Assembly: GCA_963728925.1 (NCBI GenBank)
Contig: CAVSMB010000029.1
Span: 372,001-436,000 of the forward strand
DNA: 64,000 bases
Reading direction: 5' to 3'
Origin: JBBPZA01 sp963728925
GTDB taxonomy: Bacteria; Actinomycetota; Thermoleophilia; Solirubrobacterales; Solirubrobacteraceae
Part shown: one piece after another, positions 1 to 9,502 of the stretch
Layout: each line of letters opens with the position of its first letter
Numbering within the stretch: position 1 is the first letter of the stretch
Notes under the pieces: generated by a model
What the model saw: only the letters and a program-made list of their open reading frames with translations
Told to the model about the DNA's origin: nothing
Databases searched by the model: none
Program-made: the position numbers and the translations under genes

Positions 1-1050
1 GGCACGTGGGGGCACCTCGCGGGGGCCGCGATCCGCCGCTTCGATCTCGGGGCGCAGGACTCGCAGGTGTGGGCGCTCGGGGTCAAGGAGGTGTGGGAGG
101 TCCCCACCCCGCTGACCAAGGTGATCCACACCCTAGGGTGGCCGCTGCGCACGGCGGCGAAGTACCGCGAGTTCGGCGGGTCGTGGATCTACCCGATGGG
201 GGAAGACCGAGTCTCCATCGGCTTCGTCGCGGGCCTGGACTCCACCGACGCGACGTTCTCGGTCCACGACGTGCTCCAGCTCTTCAAGACCCACCCGACG
301 ATTCGCAAGATCCTCGAGGGAGGGCGGCGGCTCTCGTGGGGCGCAAAGGCGATCCCCGAGGGGGGATACTGGGCGATGCCGCGCCTGCACGCGCCGGGCA
401 TGGTCATCTGCGGCGACTCGGCCGGGATGGTCAACGTGCCCGAGCTCAAGGGCATCCACTACGCCATGCACTCGGGAATCCTCGCGGCCGAGCGCATCTA
501 CGCCGCGCTGCGCACCGACTCGACCAGCCTGGGGGCCTACGACATCGCGGTGCGCGAGTCGGTCATCGGCCGCGACCTGCACCGGACGCGCAACATGAAG
601 CAGCCCTTCGCCAAGGGCTTCTTCGTCGGCGGCGCCATCACCAACGCCATGGTGGCGACGAAGGGACGCTTCCCCGGTGGGCACTGGCACACCCACCCCG
701 ACGCGGAGAGCCCGGTGTCCGACCTCGGGCGGGCGACGTCGTATCCCTCGCCCGACGGGGCCTACACCTTCGACAAGCTGTCCTCGGTCTACCTCACCGG
801 CAACGCGACGCGCGACGATGCGCCCAGCCACATCCGGGTCCGGCAGCGCGTCCCACGCGCCCTCGCCGAGGCGTGGACGTGGATGTGCCCGGCGGGCGTG
901 TACGAGATCCCCGACGACGCGCCGGCGGACGGCGACGTCGAGCTCGTCGTCAACCACACCAACTGCGTGCAGTGCGGGGCGATCACCGCCAAGGGCGGGC
1001 GCCTGACGCCGCCCGAGGGCGGCGACGGTCCCCTGTACACGAACACCTGA
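1..1050 (+). CDS. Electron-transfer flavoprotein:quinone oxidoreductase, C-terminal part
   Basis: The reading frame is open from base 1, so the 5' end lies outside the window and about 349 residues are seen. The family passes electrons from reduced ETF to the membrane quinone pool using FAD and a 4Fe-4S cluster. The first residues (GTWGHLAGAAIRRFDL) and the later motif GVKEVWEV match the family. So do the FAD/quinone stretch PEGGYWAMPRL...CGDSAGMVNVPELKGIHYAM and the ferredoxin-like tail CPAGVYEIP...NCVQC...PPEGGDGPLYTNT. The tail has cysteines encoded at 886-888, 964-966 and 973-975. The fourth expected ligand, in the usual CVHCKTC pattern, is replaced (CVQCGAI). Family assignment is firm; the state of the cluster is uncertain. 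Confidence 0.93.
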   Translation, partial: GTWGHLAGAAIRRFDLGAQDSQVWALGVKEVWEVPTPLTKVIHTLGWPLRTAAKYREFGGSWIYPMGEDRVSIGFVAGLDSTDATFSVHDVLQLFKTHPTIRKILEGGRRLSWGAKAIPEGGYWAMPRLHAPGMVICGDSAGMVNVPELKGIHYAMHSGILAAERIYAALRTDSTSLGAYDIAVRESVIGRDLHRTRNMKQPFAKGFFVGGAITNAMVATKGRFPGGHWHTHPDAESPVSDLGRATSYPSPDGAYTFDKLSSVYLTGNATRDDAPSHIRVRQRVPRALAEAWTWMCPAGVYEIPDDAPADGDVELVVNHTNCVQCGAITAKGGRLTPPEGGDGPLYTNT

Positions 1051-1092
1051 CGCGGCGAGCCGCACAAACGCCCGCCGTCGCGGCCGCGTTCA

Positions 1093-1230
1093 TCATCGCC
1101 TCGCGCGCCGGAAGTAGCGCCCTTCCCGCCAGCGAGCCACTTCCCTGCTGACCATGTCTGCGCGGCCCGACGCCGGCATGACGAGGCCGAGCACCGCCGC
1201 AACGGCCGCGAGACGTCCGACTCCACGCAT
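1093..1230 (-). CDS. Possible small secreted peptide (45 aa)
   Basis: A 45-codon frame begins with ATG at 1230 and ends in two consecutive TGA codons. Residues 1-24 look like a signal peptide (MRGVGRLAAVAAVLGLVMPA), followed by a short basic tail rich in Arg and Trp. No Shine-Dalgarno site is visible. It lies in the 292-bp gap between the ETF:quinone oxidoreductase and the CARDB-type protein, opposite to both. It could be a chance frame or the start of a decayed secreted-protein gene. Confidence 0.25.
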   Translation of the reverse strand: MRGVGRLAAVAAVLGLVMPASGRADMVSREVARWREGRYFRRARR

Positions 1231-1342
1231 GTCGAGACGCTACGAGCGGGAGGCCCGCCGGGCCATCGCGAGTTCTCCCCATGCGACGACCACCGCACAC
1301 CGCGGCGCAACCTGGGCGCCCCCGCGCTGTTAACGAGGGGCC

Positions 1343-2116
1343 ATGAAGAGACCGCTGCCGATCTTCGCCGTCGTTGCCGCCGCCCTCGCGGCGCCCGCCG
1401 CGGCGGCCCCCGCGGCCACGGCCGCCGTCCCGACCGCGAAGGCGGGGCTGGCGCGCTGTCACGTCGCGGGGCTGCAGCCCCGGCGCTATGCGGTGTTCAC
1501 CGGCGTCATGAGCGCGCTGCGATCCGGCAATCGCATGGAGATGCGCTTCGACCTCTTCCGCCGCGCCGCCGGCGAGGACGCCTTCACCCGCGTCCCAGCG
1601 CCCGGGCTCGGCGTATGGAACCGCGCCGACGCGGGCGTGCCCTCCTACCGCTTCCGCCAGCGCGTAACGAACCTGGCCGCGGGGGCGAGCTATCGCGCGC
1701 GCGTCAGCTTCCGGTGGAGCGGCCCGGCCGGGAAGCGGCGCGTGACCCTGCGCAAGCTCACCGCGGCGTGCACGCAACCCGACCAGCGCCCCGACCTGCG
1801 CGTCGTCCCCGTGTCCACGGTGGGCGTCGACCGCCTGCAGGTCGACTACACCGTCGCCGTGCGCAACTCGGGCCGCGGCGCTGCGGGCTCGTTCGACGCC
1901 GCGCTCAGCGTCGACGGCGTCTTGCTGCCGACCATCACCGTCAACGGCCTCGCTGCGAAGGGCCGACGCCAGCTGACCTTCCGCGGCCCGCGCTGTGCCG
2001 CGGGCGGACGCGTCGAGGCGGTCGTCGACCCCGACGACCGCGTCGAGGAAGCCGACGAGTCCGACAACGGCGCGGCGCTCGCGTGCCCGGCTCGGGCTGC
2101 CCGCCGGGGCCGGTAG
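1343..2116 (+). CDS. Secreted protein with CARDB-like domain
   Basis: This 257-residue protein starts with a clear signal peptide (residues 1-29, basic start, long Ala-rich core), so it is probably exported. The middle region (about 30-145) is not recognised. Residues 150-245 look like a CARDB-type immunoglobulin-like adhesion domain: DLRVVPVS, a YTVAVRNSGRGAAGSF strand pattern, and the typical end VVDPDDRVEEADESDN. Such domains usually mediate protein-protein or cell-surface contacts. A GAGGGG-type ribosome site lies just before the ATG. The gene stands alone, and no enzymatic motif is present. Confidence 0.7.
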   Translation: MKRPLPIFAVVAAALAAPAAAAPAATAAVPTAKAGLARCHVAGLQPRRYAVFTGVMSALRSGNRMEMRFDLFRRAAGEDAFTRVPAPGLGVWNRADAGVPSYRFRQRVTNLAAGASYRARVSFRWSGPAGKRRVTLRKLTAACTQPDQRPDLRVVPVSTVGVDRLQVDYTVAVRNSGRGAAGSFDAALSVDGVLLPTITVNGLAAKGRRQLTFRGPRCAAGGRVEAVVDPDDRVEEADESDNGAALACPARAARRGR

Positions 2117-2171
2117 ACGCGGGCTCGAGCCCGCCGATCGCCCGGGCGCGCGCCGCTACACTGGAGGAGAC

Positions 2172-2381
2172 ATGAAGACCGAGATCCATCCTGAATACGT
2201 GGAGGCGCACGTGCGCTGCACATGCGGGAACGAGTTCACCACCCGCTCGACCAAGCCGGAGCTCCACGTCGAGATCTGCTCCAACTGCCACCCGTTCTAC
2301 ACCGGCAAGCAGAAGCTCGTGGACACCGGCGGCCGCGTGGAGCGCTTCCAGCGCCGCGCCGCCAAGCGCAACCGCGGGTAG
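2172..2381 (+). CDS. rpmE: 50S ribosomal protein L31, zinc-binding type
   Basis: This 69-residue protein is the normal length for bL31. The family motif MKTEIHPEYV...CTCGNEF opens the protein, and CSNCHPFYTGKQ closes the zinc site. The four ligands are Cys16, Cys18, Cys36 and Cys39, so this is the zinc-containing (C+) form. A strong GGAGGAGA site at 2163-2170 fixes the ATG. The basic tail contacts rRNA. The gene heads a run of translation-related genes (prfA, prmC, tsaC follow after one membrane-protein gene), a common arrangement in Gram-positives. Confidence 0.97.
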   Translation: MKTEIHPEYVEAHVRCTCGNEFTTRSTKPELHVEICSNCHPFYTGKQKLVDTGGRVERFQRRAAKRNRG

Positions 2382-2406
2382 GGCCTTCGCCGCCCGCGCC
2401 CCTGAC

Positions 2407-3396
2407 GTGAGCGCGACGCCCGAGACCCGCCTTCCCGACGGCGCGCTGATGGCCCAGCGCGACGCTCCGGTGGGCGGCCAGGCCGTGCTCGAGGGCGTGA
2501 TGATGCGCGGCGTCTCGACGTGGGCCGTCGCCGTGCGCAGGCCGGCCCCGGAAGGCTCGCCCGAGGACGAGCTCGGGCCGGTCGACGTGCAGTCGTTCCC
2601 GCTCGTCTCCTGGACGAAGAAGCACCGCGTCCTGCGCTGGCCGATCATCCGCGGGGTCGTCGCGCTGGCCGAGTCGCTGAACATCGGCTTCAAGGCGCTC
2701 GGCATCTCGGCCAACGCCCAGGTGCCCGAGGACGAGGAGCCGATCGGCGGGGGCACCTGGGTCGGCACCATCGTCTTCGCCGTCCTCTTCGCGGTCGGGC
2801 TCTTCTTCCTGCTCCCGGTGGGCGTCGCCTCGATCTTCAAGGACGCCTTCCCCAACAGCCTCGTCTTCGTGCTCGTGGAGAAGGCGATCCGCATCACGAT
2901 CTTCCTCGGCTACCTGGTGCTGCTCTCGCGCATGAAGGACCTGCGGCGCGTCTTCGAGTACCACGGCGCCGAGCACAAGGTCATCGCCACCTACGAGGCC
3001 GACGACGAGCTCGTCCCCGAGCGCGCGAAGCTCTACTCGCGCCTGCACCCTCGCTGCGGGACGAGCTTCCTGCTCTTCGTGATGATCGTGGCGATCTTCG
3101 TCTTCGCGCCGCTGGGCCGCCCGGACTGGTACATCCTCTTCCCCTCCCGCGTGGTCGGCATCCCGCTCGTCGCGGGGATCGCCTTCGAGATCATCAAGTG
3201 GGCGGGCCGCAACCGCGGCAAGGCGTGGGTCCGCGTGATCATGTGGCCCGGCCTGCAGCTCCAGAAGCTGACCACCCGCGAGCCGGACGAGACCCAGCTC
3301 GCCGTCGCCATCGCGGCGCTCGACGCGGTGCTCGCGGTCGAGAAGCCCGGTGAGGTGTCAGAGGACGACCTCACGGGCGTCGAAGTCGCCGCCTGA
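2407..3396 (+). CDS. DUF1385 family membrane protein (YqhQ-like)
   Basis: A 329-residue membrane protein, assigned by the family signature VGGQAVLEGVMMRG near residue 23. Further support comes from paired hydrophobic segments around residues 118-140 and 155-180, the conserved FEYHGAEHKVIATYEA, and the RCGTSFL motif followed by more membrane segments. The GTG start sits 25 bp after rpmE. The family is widespread next to rpmE and prfA but its function is unknown. The conserved His/Glu-rich loop suggests metal or substrate binding, which is inference. Confidence 0.88.
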   Translation: MSATPETRLPDGALMAQRDAPVGGQAVLEGVMMRGVSTWAVAVRRPAPEGSPEDELGPVDVQSFPLVSWTKKHRVLRWPIIRGVVALAESLNIGFKALGISANAQVPEDEEPIGGGTWVGTIVFAVLFAVGLFFLLPVGVASIFKDAFPNSLVFVLVEKAIRITIFLGYLVLLSRMKDLRRVFEYHGAEHKVIATYEADDELVPERAKLYSRLHPRCGTSFLLFVMIVAIFVFAPLGRPDWYILFPSRVVGIPLVAGIAFEIIKWAGRNRGKAWVRVIMWPGLQLQKLTTREPDETQLAVAIAALDAVLAVEKPGEVSEDDLTGVEVAA

Positions 3397-3423
3397 GCGG
3401 CGCTCGGGCCTAGACTCGACTCA

Positions 3424-4475
<1,052 letters not shown>

Positions 4476-4479
<4 letters not shown>

Positions 4480-5360
4480 GCGCCGGCGCTCCCGAGCCTC
4501 GCGGCCGACCGCTGCGCGGCGTCTCCGTGAGTGACGCCCTGCAGAGCGCGACGGTCCCGCTGCGGGCGGCGGGCATCGAGACTGCCCGCCTCGACGCCGA
4601 GCTCCTGCTCGCCGACGCGCTGGGGGTGGCGCGCGAGGAGCTCGTGACGGACCCCGATCGGCCGCTCGACGGCCCGGCGACGCGACGCTTCCAGACCGCG
4701 ATGCGCCGCCGCGTGTTCGACCGCGAGCCGGTGGCCTACATCCTCGGGCGCAAGGGCTTCCGGAGGCTCGAGCTCCACGTCGACGCGCGCGCGCTCGTCC
4801 CGCGGCCGGAAACCGAGCACCTCGTGGAGGCGGCCCTCGGGCTTCCGCCTGGAGCGCGCGTGGTTGACGTCGGCACGGGAAGCGGCGCCGTCGCCCTCGC
4901 GCTCAAGGACGAGCGCCCCGACCTCGACCTCATCGCCACCGACGTCGACGAGGACGCGCTCGCGGTCGCACGCGAGAACGCCGCGCGGCTGGGGCTCCAA
5001 GTCGAGTTCCGCGCCGGCGACCTGTTGGACGCCCTCGGGCGAGAGCCCACCGCCCGTCCTTCGGCCCCGCCCCGCGTCGACGCCGTGCTCTCCAACCCGC
5101 CCTACGTCGCCACGGGCGAGCGCCTGTCGCGCGAGGTCGGCCACGAGCCCCAGCGCGCGCTGTTCGGCGGCCTGGACGGGCTCGAGGTCGTCCGCGCGCT
5201 GATTCCGCAGGCGGCGGCCGCCGCACCCTTCGTCGCCGTCGAAGTGGGGGAGGGGCAGGCGGCCGCAGTCGCGGCGCTGATGCGCGACGCCGGCCTCCCG
5301 CGCATCGAGACGGCGAACGACCTGTCGGGAATCGAGCGCGTCGTCGTGGGGCGGCGGTGA
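4476..5360 (+). CDS. prmC: Release factor glutamine methyltransferase
   Basis: This SAM-dependent enzyme methylates the GGQ glutamine of release factors. The protein has the PrmC/HemK N-terminal helical domain, then RRVFDREPVAYILGRKGF and VPRPETEHLVE. The SAM site VVDVGTGSGAVALAL comes next, and the catalytic NPPY is at residues 207-210. The GTG at 4476 overlaps the prfA stop (GTGA) and gives 294 aa. A second in-frame GTG at 4527 would give 277 aa, closer to the usual size, so the start is not certain. The end overlaps tsaC by four bases, implying translational coupling. Confidence 0.95.
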
Positions 5361-5986
5361 TCGGCGCGGGCGACGCGGAGGTCTTCGAGCGCTGCATGGC
5401 GGTCGGCGGGGTGGCGGTCTTCCCGGCCGACACGGTCTACGGGCTCGCCTGCGAGCCCGACACCAAAGAGGCCGTGCGGCGCCTCTACGCGCTCAAGGGC
5501 CGCCGGCCCGACAAGCCGGCGGCGGTGCTGTTCTTCGATCGCGAGCTCGCGCTGGCCGCGCTCCCGGAGCTGCCGGGGGCCACCCGCGAGGCGCTGCAGC
5601 GCCTGCTTCCCGGCGGGGTGACCGTCCTGCTGCCAAACCCGGCGCATCGCTTCCCGCTCGCGTGCGGGCCGGAACCGGGGACGCTCGGCCTTCGCGTCCC
5701 GGTGCTGAGCGGTGCGCTCGCCCCGCTGGCCGCCGTGCGCTGGCCCGTGCTGCAGTCCTCGGCCAACCGTGCGGGAGGGCCCGACGCGCCCTCCCTCGAC
5801 GAGGTGCCGCGGCGCATCCGCGACGAGGCCGATCTCGTTCTCGACGGCGGCCCGCTGCCTGGCACCCCGTCCACCGTCGTCGACCTGCGCGACTACGAGG
5901 ACGGTCGTTGGACGATCCTGCGCGACGGGGCGGCTCCGCGCGAGCTCGTCGCCGCGGCACTCGACGGCGTCGAGCCCCGCTGGTAG
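5357..5986 (+). CDS. tsaC: L-threonylcarbamoyladenylate synthase (Sua5/YrdC/YwlC)
   Basis: The enzyme makes threonylcarbamoyl-AMP from threonine, bicarbonate and ATP for the t6A37 modification of tRNAs. The 209 residues carry the YrdC-fold landmarks FPADTVYGLAC, the ALKGRRPDKPAAV substrate loop with KxR, LPGGVTVLL, GLRVP and SSANRAGG, then a short tail. The C-terminal Sua5 domain is absent, so this is the short TsaC type. The GTG start overlaps the prmC stop (GTGA). Confidence 0.93.
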   Translation: MIGAGDAEVFERCMAVGGVAVFPADTVYGLACEPDTKEAVRRLYALKGRRPDKPAAVLFFDRELALAALPELPGATREALQRLLPGGVTVLLPNPAHRFPLACGPEPGTLGLRVPVLSGALAPLAAVRWPVLQSSANRAGGPDAPSLDEVPRRIRDEADLVLDGGPLPGTPSTVVDLRDYEDGRWTILRDGAAPRELVAAALDGVEPRW

Positions 5987-5999
5987 CTTCGGGCGCGCG

Positions 6000-6512
6000 A
6001 TGGACGCCTACCTCGCGATCGTCAGCCGCCGCGAGGTCCGGCGCTACGCCGAGCGGCCGATCCCCGAGGACGTGACGCGGCAGATCCTCGACGCCGGGCG
6101 CCTGGCGGGGAGCTCGAAGAACACCCAGCCCTGGCGCTTCGTCGTCGTGGAGAGCCCCGAAGGGAGAGCATCCGTGGCCGAGGCGGTGTGGGCTCCGGGG
6201 AACATCGAGGGGGCGGCGCTGGTCGTCGCGGTGATCGTGCGCGGCAAGGGCCCGGTGTCCTTCGACAGCGGTCGCGCGGCCCAGAACATGATGCTCGCGG
6301 CCCACGCCTTCGGCGTCGGCGCGTGCCCGAACGGGGTCCGCGACCGCGACGCGATCGCCGCCGCGCTCGGCCTGGAGGAGGAGGACAAGTTCGCCACGGT
6401 GCTCTCCTTCGGCTACCCGGCCCGCGCGACCGACCCCGAGTCGCGCACGCCCGAGGAGTGGATCGAGCGCGCCGACCGCCGCCCACTCGACGACGTCGCC
6501 GAACAGCGCTGA
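6000..6512 (+). CDS. Nitroreductase family protein
   Basis: A 170-residue FMN-dependent oxidoreductase of the nitroreductase fold. The start is typical (IVSRREVRRYAERPIPED), followed by ILDAGRLAGSSKNTQPWRFVVV, the FMN-binding and substrate-contact region. AAQNMMLAAHAFGVGACPNGV is the conserved central helix. It begins 13 bp after the tsaC stop, and a TAGCTT hexamer overlaps that stop. The physiological substrate cannot be read from the sequence; it may be a quinone, a nitroaromatic or another electron acceptor. Confidence 0.85.
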   Translation: MDAYLAIVSRREVRRYAERPIPEDVTRQILDAGRLAGSSKNTQPWRFVVVESPEGRASVAEAVWAPGNIEGAALVVAVIVRGKGPVSFDSGRAAQNMMLAAHAFGVGACPNGVRDRDAIAAALGLEEEDKFATVLSFGYPARATDPESRTPEEWIERADRRPLDDVAEQR

Positions 6513-6602
6513 GCGTCCTCGCTCGTGCGGGACCGGCCCAGAGCCACCGACGGCGCCCGCGCGCTGCGCGTCACCTGCCCGCCGAAGGCCGGGACGCTGT
6601 CG

Positions 6603-7255
6603 ATGGCCTTCGCGTTCGTTGCCGCTCTGGCGGTCGCGGCCGCTCCAGCACCGGCGGCCGCCCCGCCGCGCATCGCCGCGAAGGTCAGCGTCGGGGGCGT
6701 GCCCGTCGGCGGCCTCACCGCGCGTGCAGCGCGCCTGCGGCTCACCAAGCGGCTCGGGGGGCCCGCGCGGCGCGCGGGCCCCGCAACGTTCGCTGGCGCA
6801 CGAGGCGGGTGCGCCCGGCGCTGAGCATCCCGGCCCTCGGCCGGCGGGTGCGCTCGGTCGTCACCGTCTCGCGCGCCCGCAAGCTCGCGCGGCTCTTCAC
6901 GCCGACGCGCCGCGGGCGCTGGCGGCGGGCGCGCGCGTATCGCGTCGCCGTCGGCAGGCCCGGCTTCCCCACGCCGACCGGCCGCTTCGCGGTGTTCACG
7001 AAGCAGGTCAACCCGTCGTGGACTGCGCCGAGCTGGGCGGGGGCGCTCGCCGGCCAGACGATCCCCGGCGGCAGCGGCGCCAACCCGATCAAGGCCCGCT
7101 GGATCGGCTTCACCGGCTCGGTTGGCTTCCACGGAACCGCCGACCTCTCCTCGCTGGGCTCCGAGGCCTCGCACGGCTGCGTGCGCATGTCTGTGCCCGG
7201 GGTGATCAGCCTGTACCGGAACGTCCGCATCGGGACGCCCGTGCTGGTGCGCTGA
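6603..7255 (+). pseudogene. L,D-transpeptidase (YkuD), split by a frameshift
   Basis: The catalytic half (about 6780-7255) encodes a YkuD domain with the active-site pattern HGT...SLGSEASHGCVRM. The family uses this cysteine to form 3-3 peptidoglycan cross-links or to attach proteins. The signal peptide and the start of an N-terminal domain (residues 1-45, AAKVSVGGVPVGGLTARAARL) are in a different frame that stops at 6822-6824. The two parts fit if read together, with a frame change near 6760-6790. An internal GTG at 6809 could start the catalytic part alone but would leave it without an export signal. Read as a frameshifted, probably inactive gene, or a sequencing error. Confidence 0.7.
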
Positions 7256-7257
7256 GG

Positions 7258-7277
7258 CGGCCGCTCAGGAGCGGCCG
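7258..7277. terminator. Stem-loop after the L,D-transpeptidase
   Basis: CGGCCGCT and AGCGGCCG form an 8-bp GC stem with a CAGG loop three bases after the transpeptidase stop. There is no T-run, so it is a weak terminator candidate. Confidence 0.4.
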
Positions 7278-7309
7278 ACCCGCTCCCAGAAACCCACCCA
7301 CTCCTCTCG

Positions 7310-7617
7310 GGCCCTTTACGACCGACGCCTTCTTCGCCTTCCACCACGTCAACGCCTACGAGGGCGACGGCGAGGTGGTCGTCGACACGTGCGCCTACGA
7401 GGACGCCTCGGTGATCGACGTGCTCTACCTCGACCCGCTGCGCGCGGCGAAGCGCGTGCCGCCCGCGCGGCCGGTCCGCCACCGCCTCTCGCTCAGAGAC
7501 GGCACCGTGGCGCGCGAGGAGCTCGGCGACACGGGCCTCGAGCTGCCGCGCATCAACTACGGGCGCGTGAACGGACGGCCCTACCGCTACGCGTGGGGGG
7601 TTCGCGCAGACGGTGAG
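7310..7617 (+). pseudogene. Carotenoid cleavage oxygenase fragment
   Basis: About 100 codons read as the late-middle part of a carotenoid oxygenase (RPE65/CCD family). They include FFAFHHVNAYEG, which holds one of the four iron-binding histidines, then VVVDTCAYEDASVIDVLYL and ELPRINYGRVNGRPYRYAWGV. Intact family members have about 450-500 residues and four His ligands. Here both ends are missing and no start codon fits. The fragment begins after the transpeptidase terminator and runs directly into a DUF1707 fragment. Confidence 0.75.
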
Positions 7618-7790
7618 TGGCTCGACCACGTGGTCCGACGCGGAGCGCGAGGTCGCGATCACGAGGCTGGGCGCGCACGCCGCCGAGGGGCGGCTCAGCG
7701 CCGAGGAGCTAGAGCACCGCAGCGACGCCGCCCTTACGGCGCGCACCCACGGCGACCTCGAGCCGCTGTTCGCCAGCACATCGGCTAATA
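7613..7790 (+). pseudogene. DUF1707 domain fragment
   Basis: The frame from the GTG at 7613 reads TTWSDAEREVAITRLGAHAAEGRLSAEELEHRSDAALTARTHGDLEPLFA. This matches a DUF1707 domain (SHOCT-like, about 50 aa, usually at the N-terminus of small membrane or regulatory proteins). After this the frame runs on into the antisense of the next gene with no family-like sequence. Only the N-terminal domain survives, fused to the oxygenase fragment by an apparent deletion. Whether it is still translated is unknown. Confidence 0.6.
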
Positions 7791-8471
7791 GCTGCGCTCG
7801 CTGCCGAGCAGCTGGGCCATCTCCGCCTCGAACTCCTCGATCTCGATCTCGCCGCGCGCGTAACGCTCGCGCAGGATCGACTCGGGCGAGAGCGTCGAGT
7901 AGCCGTCGCCCACGAGCGGGGCGGTGAGGTGGCGCTCGCCCTCGCCAGGCTGCTCGACGTCGTCGAGCAGCCAGCTCCCGCCGCGCCAGACGAAGACCCA
8001 GTACTGGCGTCGGCGCTCGGATTGGTTGAACGCGCCGGCGACGAGCGCACGGCTGTCGGCGTCGAGGATCGTCTCGACCATCGACAGGTCGAGCAGCACG
8101 ACCACGCGATCCTCGCCGCCGGCCTCGCCGCCGCTCTCGTCGCCCTGCTCGTAGCTGACGAAGTCGAGGTCCTCGATCAGCGGGTTCTCGAGCTGGTGGA
8201 CCCGGTGCTGGTTGACCAGCCCCTCGATGCGCAGCCGCTGGCGCGCGTTGAGCTCGTCGGTCATGAAGGGCGCGCCGAGCGACGGATCGCGCTCGATCCA
8301 CGAGCGCTGCACGGCGAAGAACACGTCGCGCACCCGCCGGCGGATCGTCTCGGTGGACCAGCGCCGGTCCAGCTGGGCCAGAGCGTCCAGCTCCTCGCCG
8401 ACCTTCGCGCCGCGGGCCTGGGCGTCCGGCGCGCCGCCCGAGCGGCCCAAGAGCTTGGAGAAGAAGCCCAC
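7785..8471 (-). CDS. Tim44-like domain protein with C-terminal SHOCT motif
   Basis: This 228-residue protein starts at GTG (VGFFSKLLGR). It has a Tim44/TolA-like fold region (WSTETIRRRVRDVFFAVQRSWIERD, then FMTDELNARQRLRIEGLVNQ) and a beta-rich half ending in YWVFVWRGGSWLLDD. The C-terminus (SILRERYARGEIEIEEFEAEMAQLL) resembles a SHOCT helix pair. There is no membrane segment. It lies 11 bp downstream of a longer paralogue with signal and membrane segments, so the two are probably co-transcribed. Function unknown. Confidence 0.75.
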   Translation of the reverse strand: MGFFSKLLGRSGGAPDAQARGAKVGEELDALAQLDRRWSTETIRRRVRDVFFAVQRSWIERDPSLGAPFMTDELNARQRLRIEGLVNQHRVHQLENPLIEDLDFVSYEQGDESGGEAGGEDRVVVLLDLSMVETILDADSRALVAGAFNQSERRRQYWVFVWRGGSWLLDDVEQPGEGERHLTAPLVGDGYSTLSPESILRERYARGEIEIEEFEAEMAQLLGSERSY

Positions 8472-8482
8472 GGGCGACGCGC

Positions 8483-9418
8483 TCAGGGCCCCGCCGGCGC
8501 GCCGCCGGGCGCGGCCGGCGCGCCGCCCGGCGCGGCCGGAGCGCCGCCGGGCGCCGCCGGCGGCCCCCGGTCGCGTCCGGCCTGCGCACCATCGTCGCGC
8601 TCGTAGACGCGCGGGCCCTCGTCCTCGTCGACGAGCTCCGCGGTGAGGTGGTAGGCCGCCTCGGAGCCCTGCTGGATCTCGTCGAGCACCCAGCCGTGCT
8701 GGGAATGGCGGGTGAAGGTCCAGTACTGCTCGAAGTTCGTCGCCGAGCTCTTGTTGCCGTTCACCACGGCTCCCGTGCGCGTGTCCTCCATCCAGTCGCG
8801 CGCCGAGCAGGAGACGTAGGCGACGAAGCGGTCCTCGCCGTCCTCGGTGACGTTGTAGATGCGCACGAGCTGGATGTCGTTGAGGCGCAGGTCGGCGATC
8901 CGGTTGGTGCGGTGCTGCTTCTCGTAGCCCTCGAGCTGGAGCCTGTGGCGCTCGTAGAGCGCGTCGGACACGAAGGGCCGCGACTCCTCCACGCTGCGCT
9001 TCTCCCACGACGTCTGGACCGGGAAGAACGCCTCGCGGACCCGCGCCTTGAGCGAGGTGGGCTCCCAGTAGCCGTCGTCGAGGTGGGCGGACCCCGCGGC
9101 CGCCTCGACCTTCCGCGCCCGGCGCAGGATGCGGTCGCGGTACCACTGGCGCCGCGCCCTGTTGACCAGGCCGGTGACGAAAGGCACGCCGAAGACGATG
9201 AGCATGATCACGACGAAGACGATCGTCGTGCCCGCGTTCCACGTGGTCGAGCCGCCCGACCCACCGCCCGAGAAGCCTCCGCCGCCTCCGCCGGAGAACC
9301 CGCCGCCTCCTCCTCCGCCTCCGCCGCCCGAGCCCGTGGCGCCGCCGGCGACCCCGAAGGCGGGCGTCGCGAGGGCGAGCGGGGCGAGCAGGGCGAGGCC
9401 GATGAGGCGGGTCCGCAT
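8483..9418 (-). CDS. Membrane-anchored Tim44-like protein, glycine-rich
   Basis: A 311-residue protein with a signal peptide (residues 1-22), a stretch almost wholly Gly/Ser/Phe (about 24-57), one membrane segment (TTIVFVVIMLIVFGVPFVTGLV), then a Tim44-like domain similar to the next gene (REAFFPVQTSWEKRSVEESRPFVSD, WTFTRHSQHGWVLDE). The C-terminus carries about three copies of AAPGGAP, coded by a 21-bp GC tandem repeat near 8494-8560. The gene is divergent from glyA across 84 bp. Domain order resembles other actinobacterial Tim44-domain proteins of unknown role. Confidence 0.78.
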   Translation of the reverse strand: MRTRLIGLALLAPLALATPAFGVAGGATGSGGGGGGGGGGFSGGGGGGFSGGGSGGSTTWNAGTTIVFVVIMLIVFGVPFVTGLVNRARRQWYRDRILRRARKVEAAAGSAHLDDGYWEPTSLKARVREAFFPVQTSWEKRSVEESRPFVSDALYERHRLQLEGYEKQHRTNRIADLRLNDIQLVRIYNVTEDGEDRFVAYVSCSARDWMEDTRTGAVVNGNKSSATNFEQYWTFTRHSQHGWVLDEIQQGSEAAYHLTAELVDEDEGPRVYERDDGAQAGRDRGPPAAPGGAPAAPGGAPAAPGGAPAGP

Positions 9419-9502
9419 GGGGCGAAGATACCGGCGCCCCGGGGCTCCGTCGACCCCGGTGGTGTCCCCGGGGAGGACCGGTTCCGATGCTAAGGTCGCG
9501 CG

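Noticed and set aside
8486..8570. GC-rich 21-bp repeats as a CRISPR-like array
   Set aside because: They are in-frame codons for AAPGGAP repeats in the Tim44-like protein, with no spacers.
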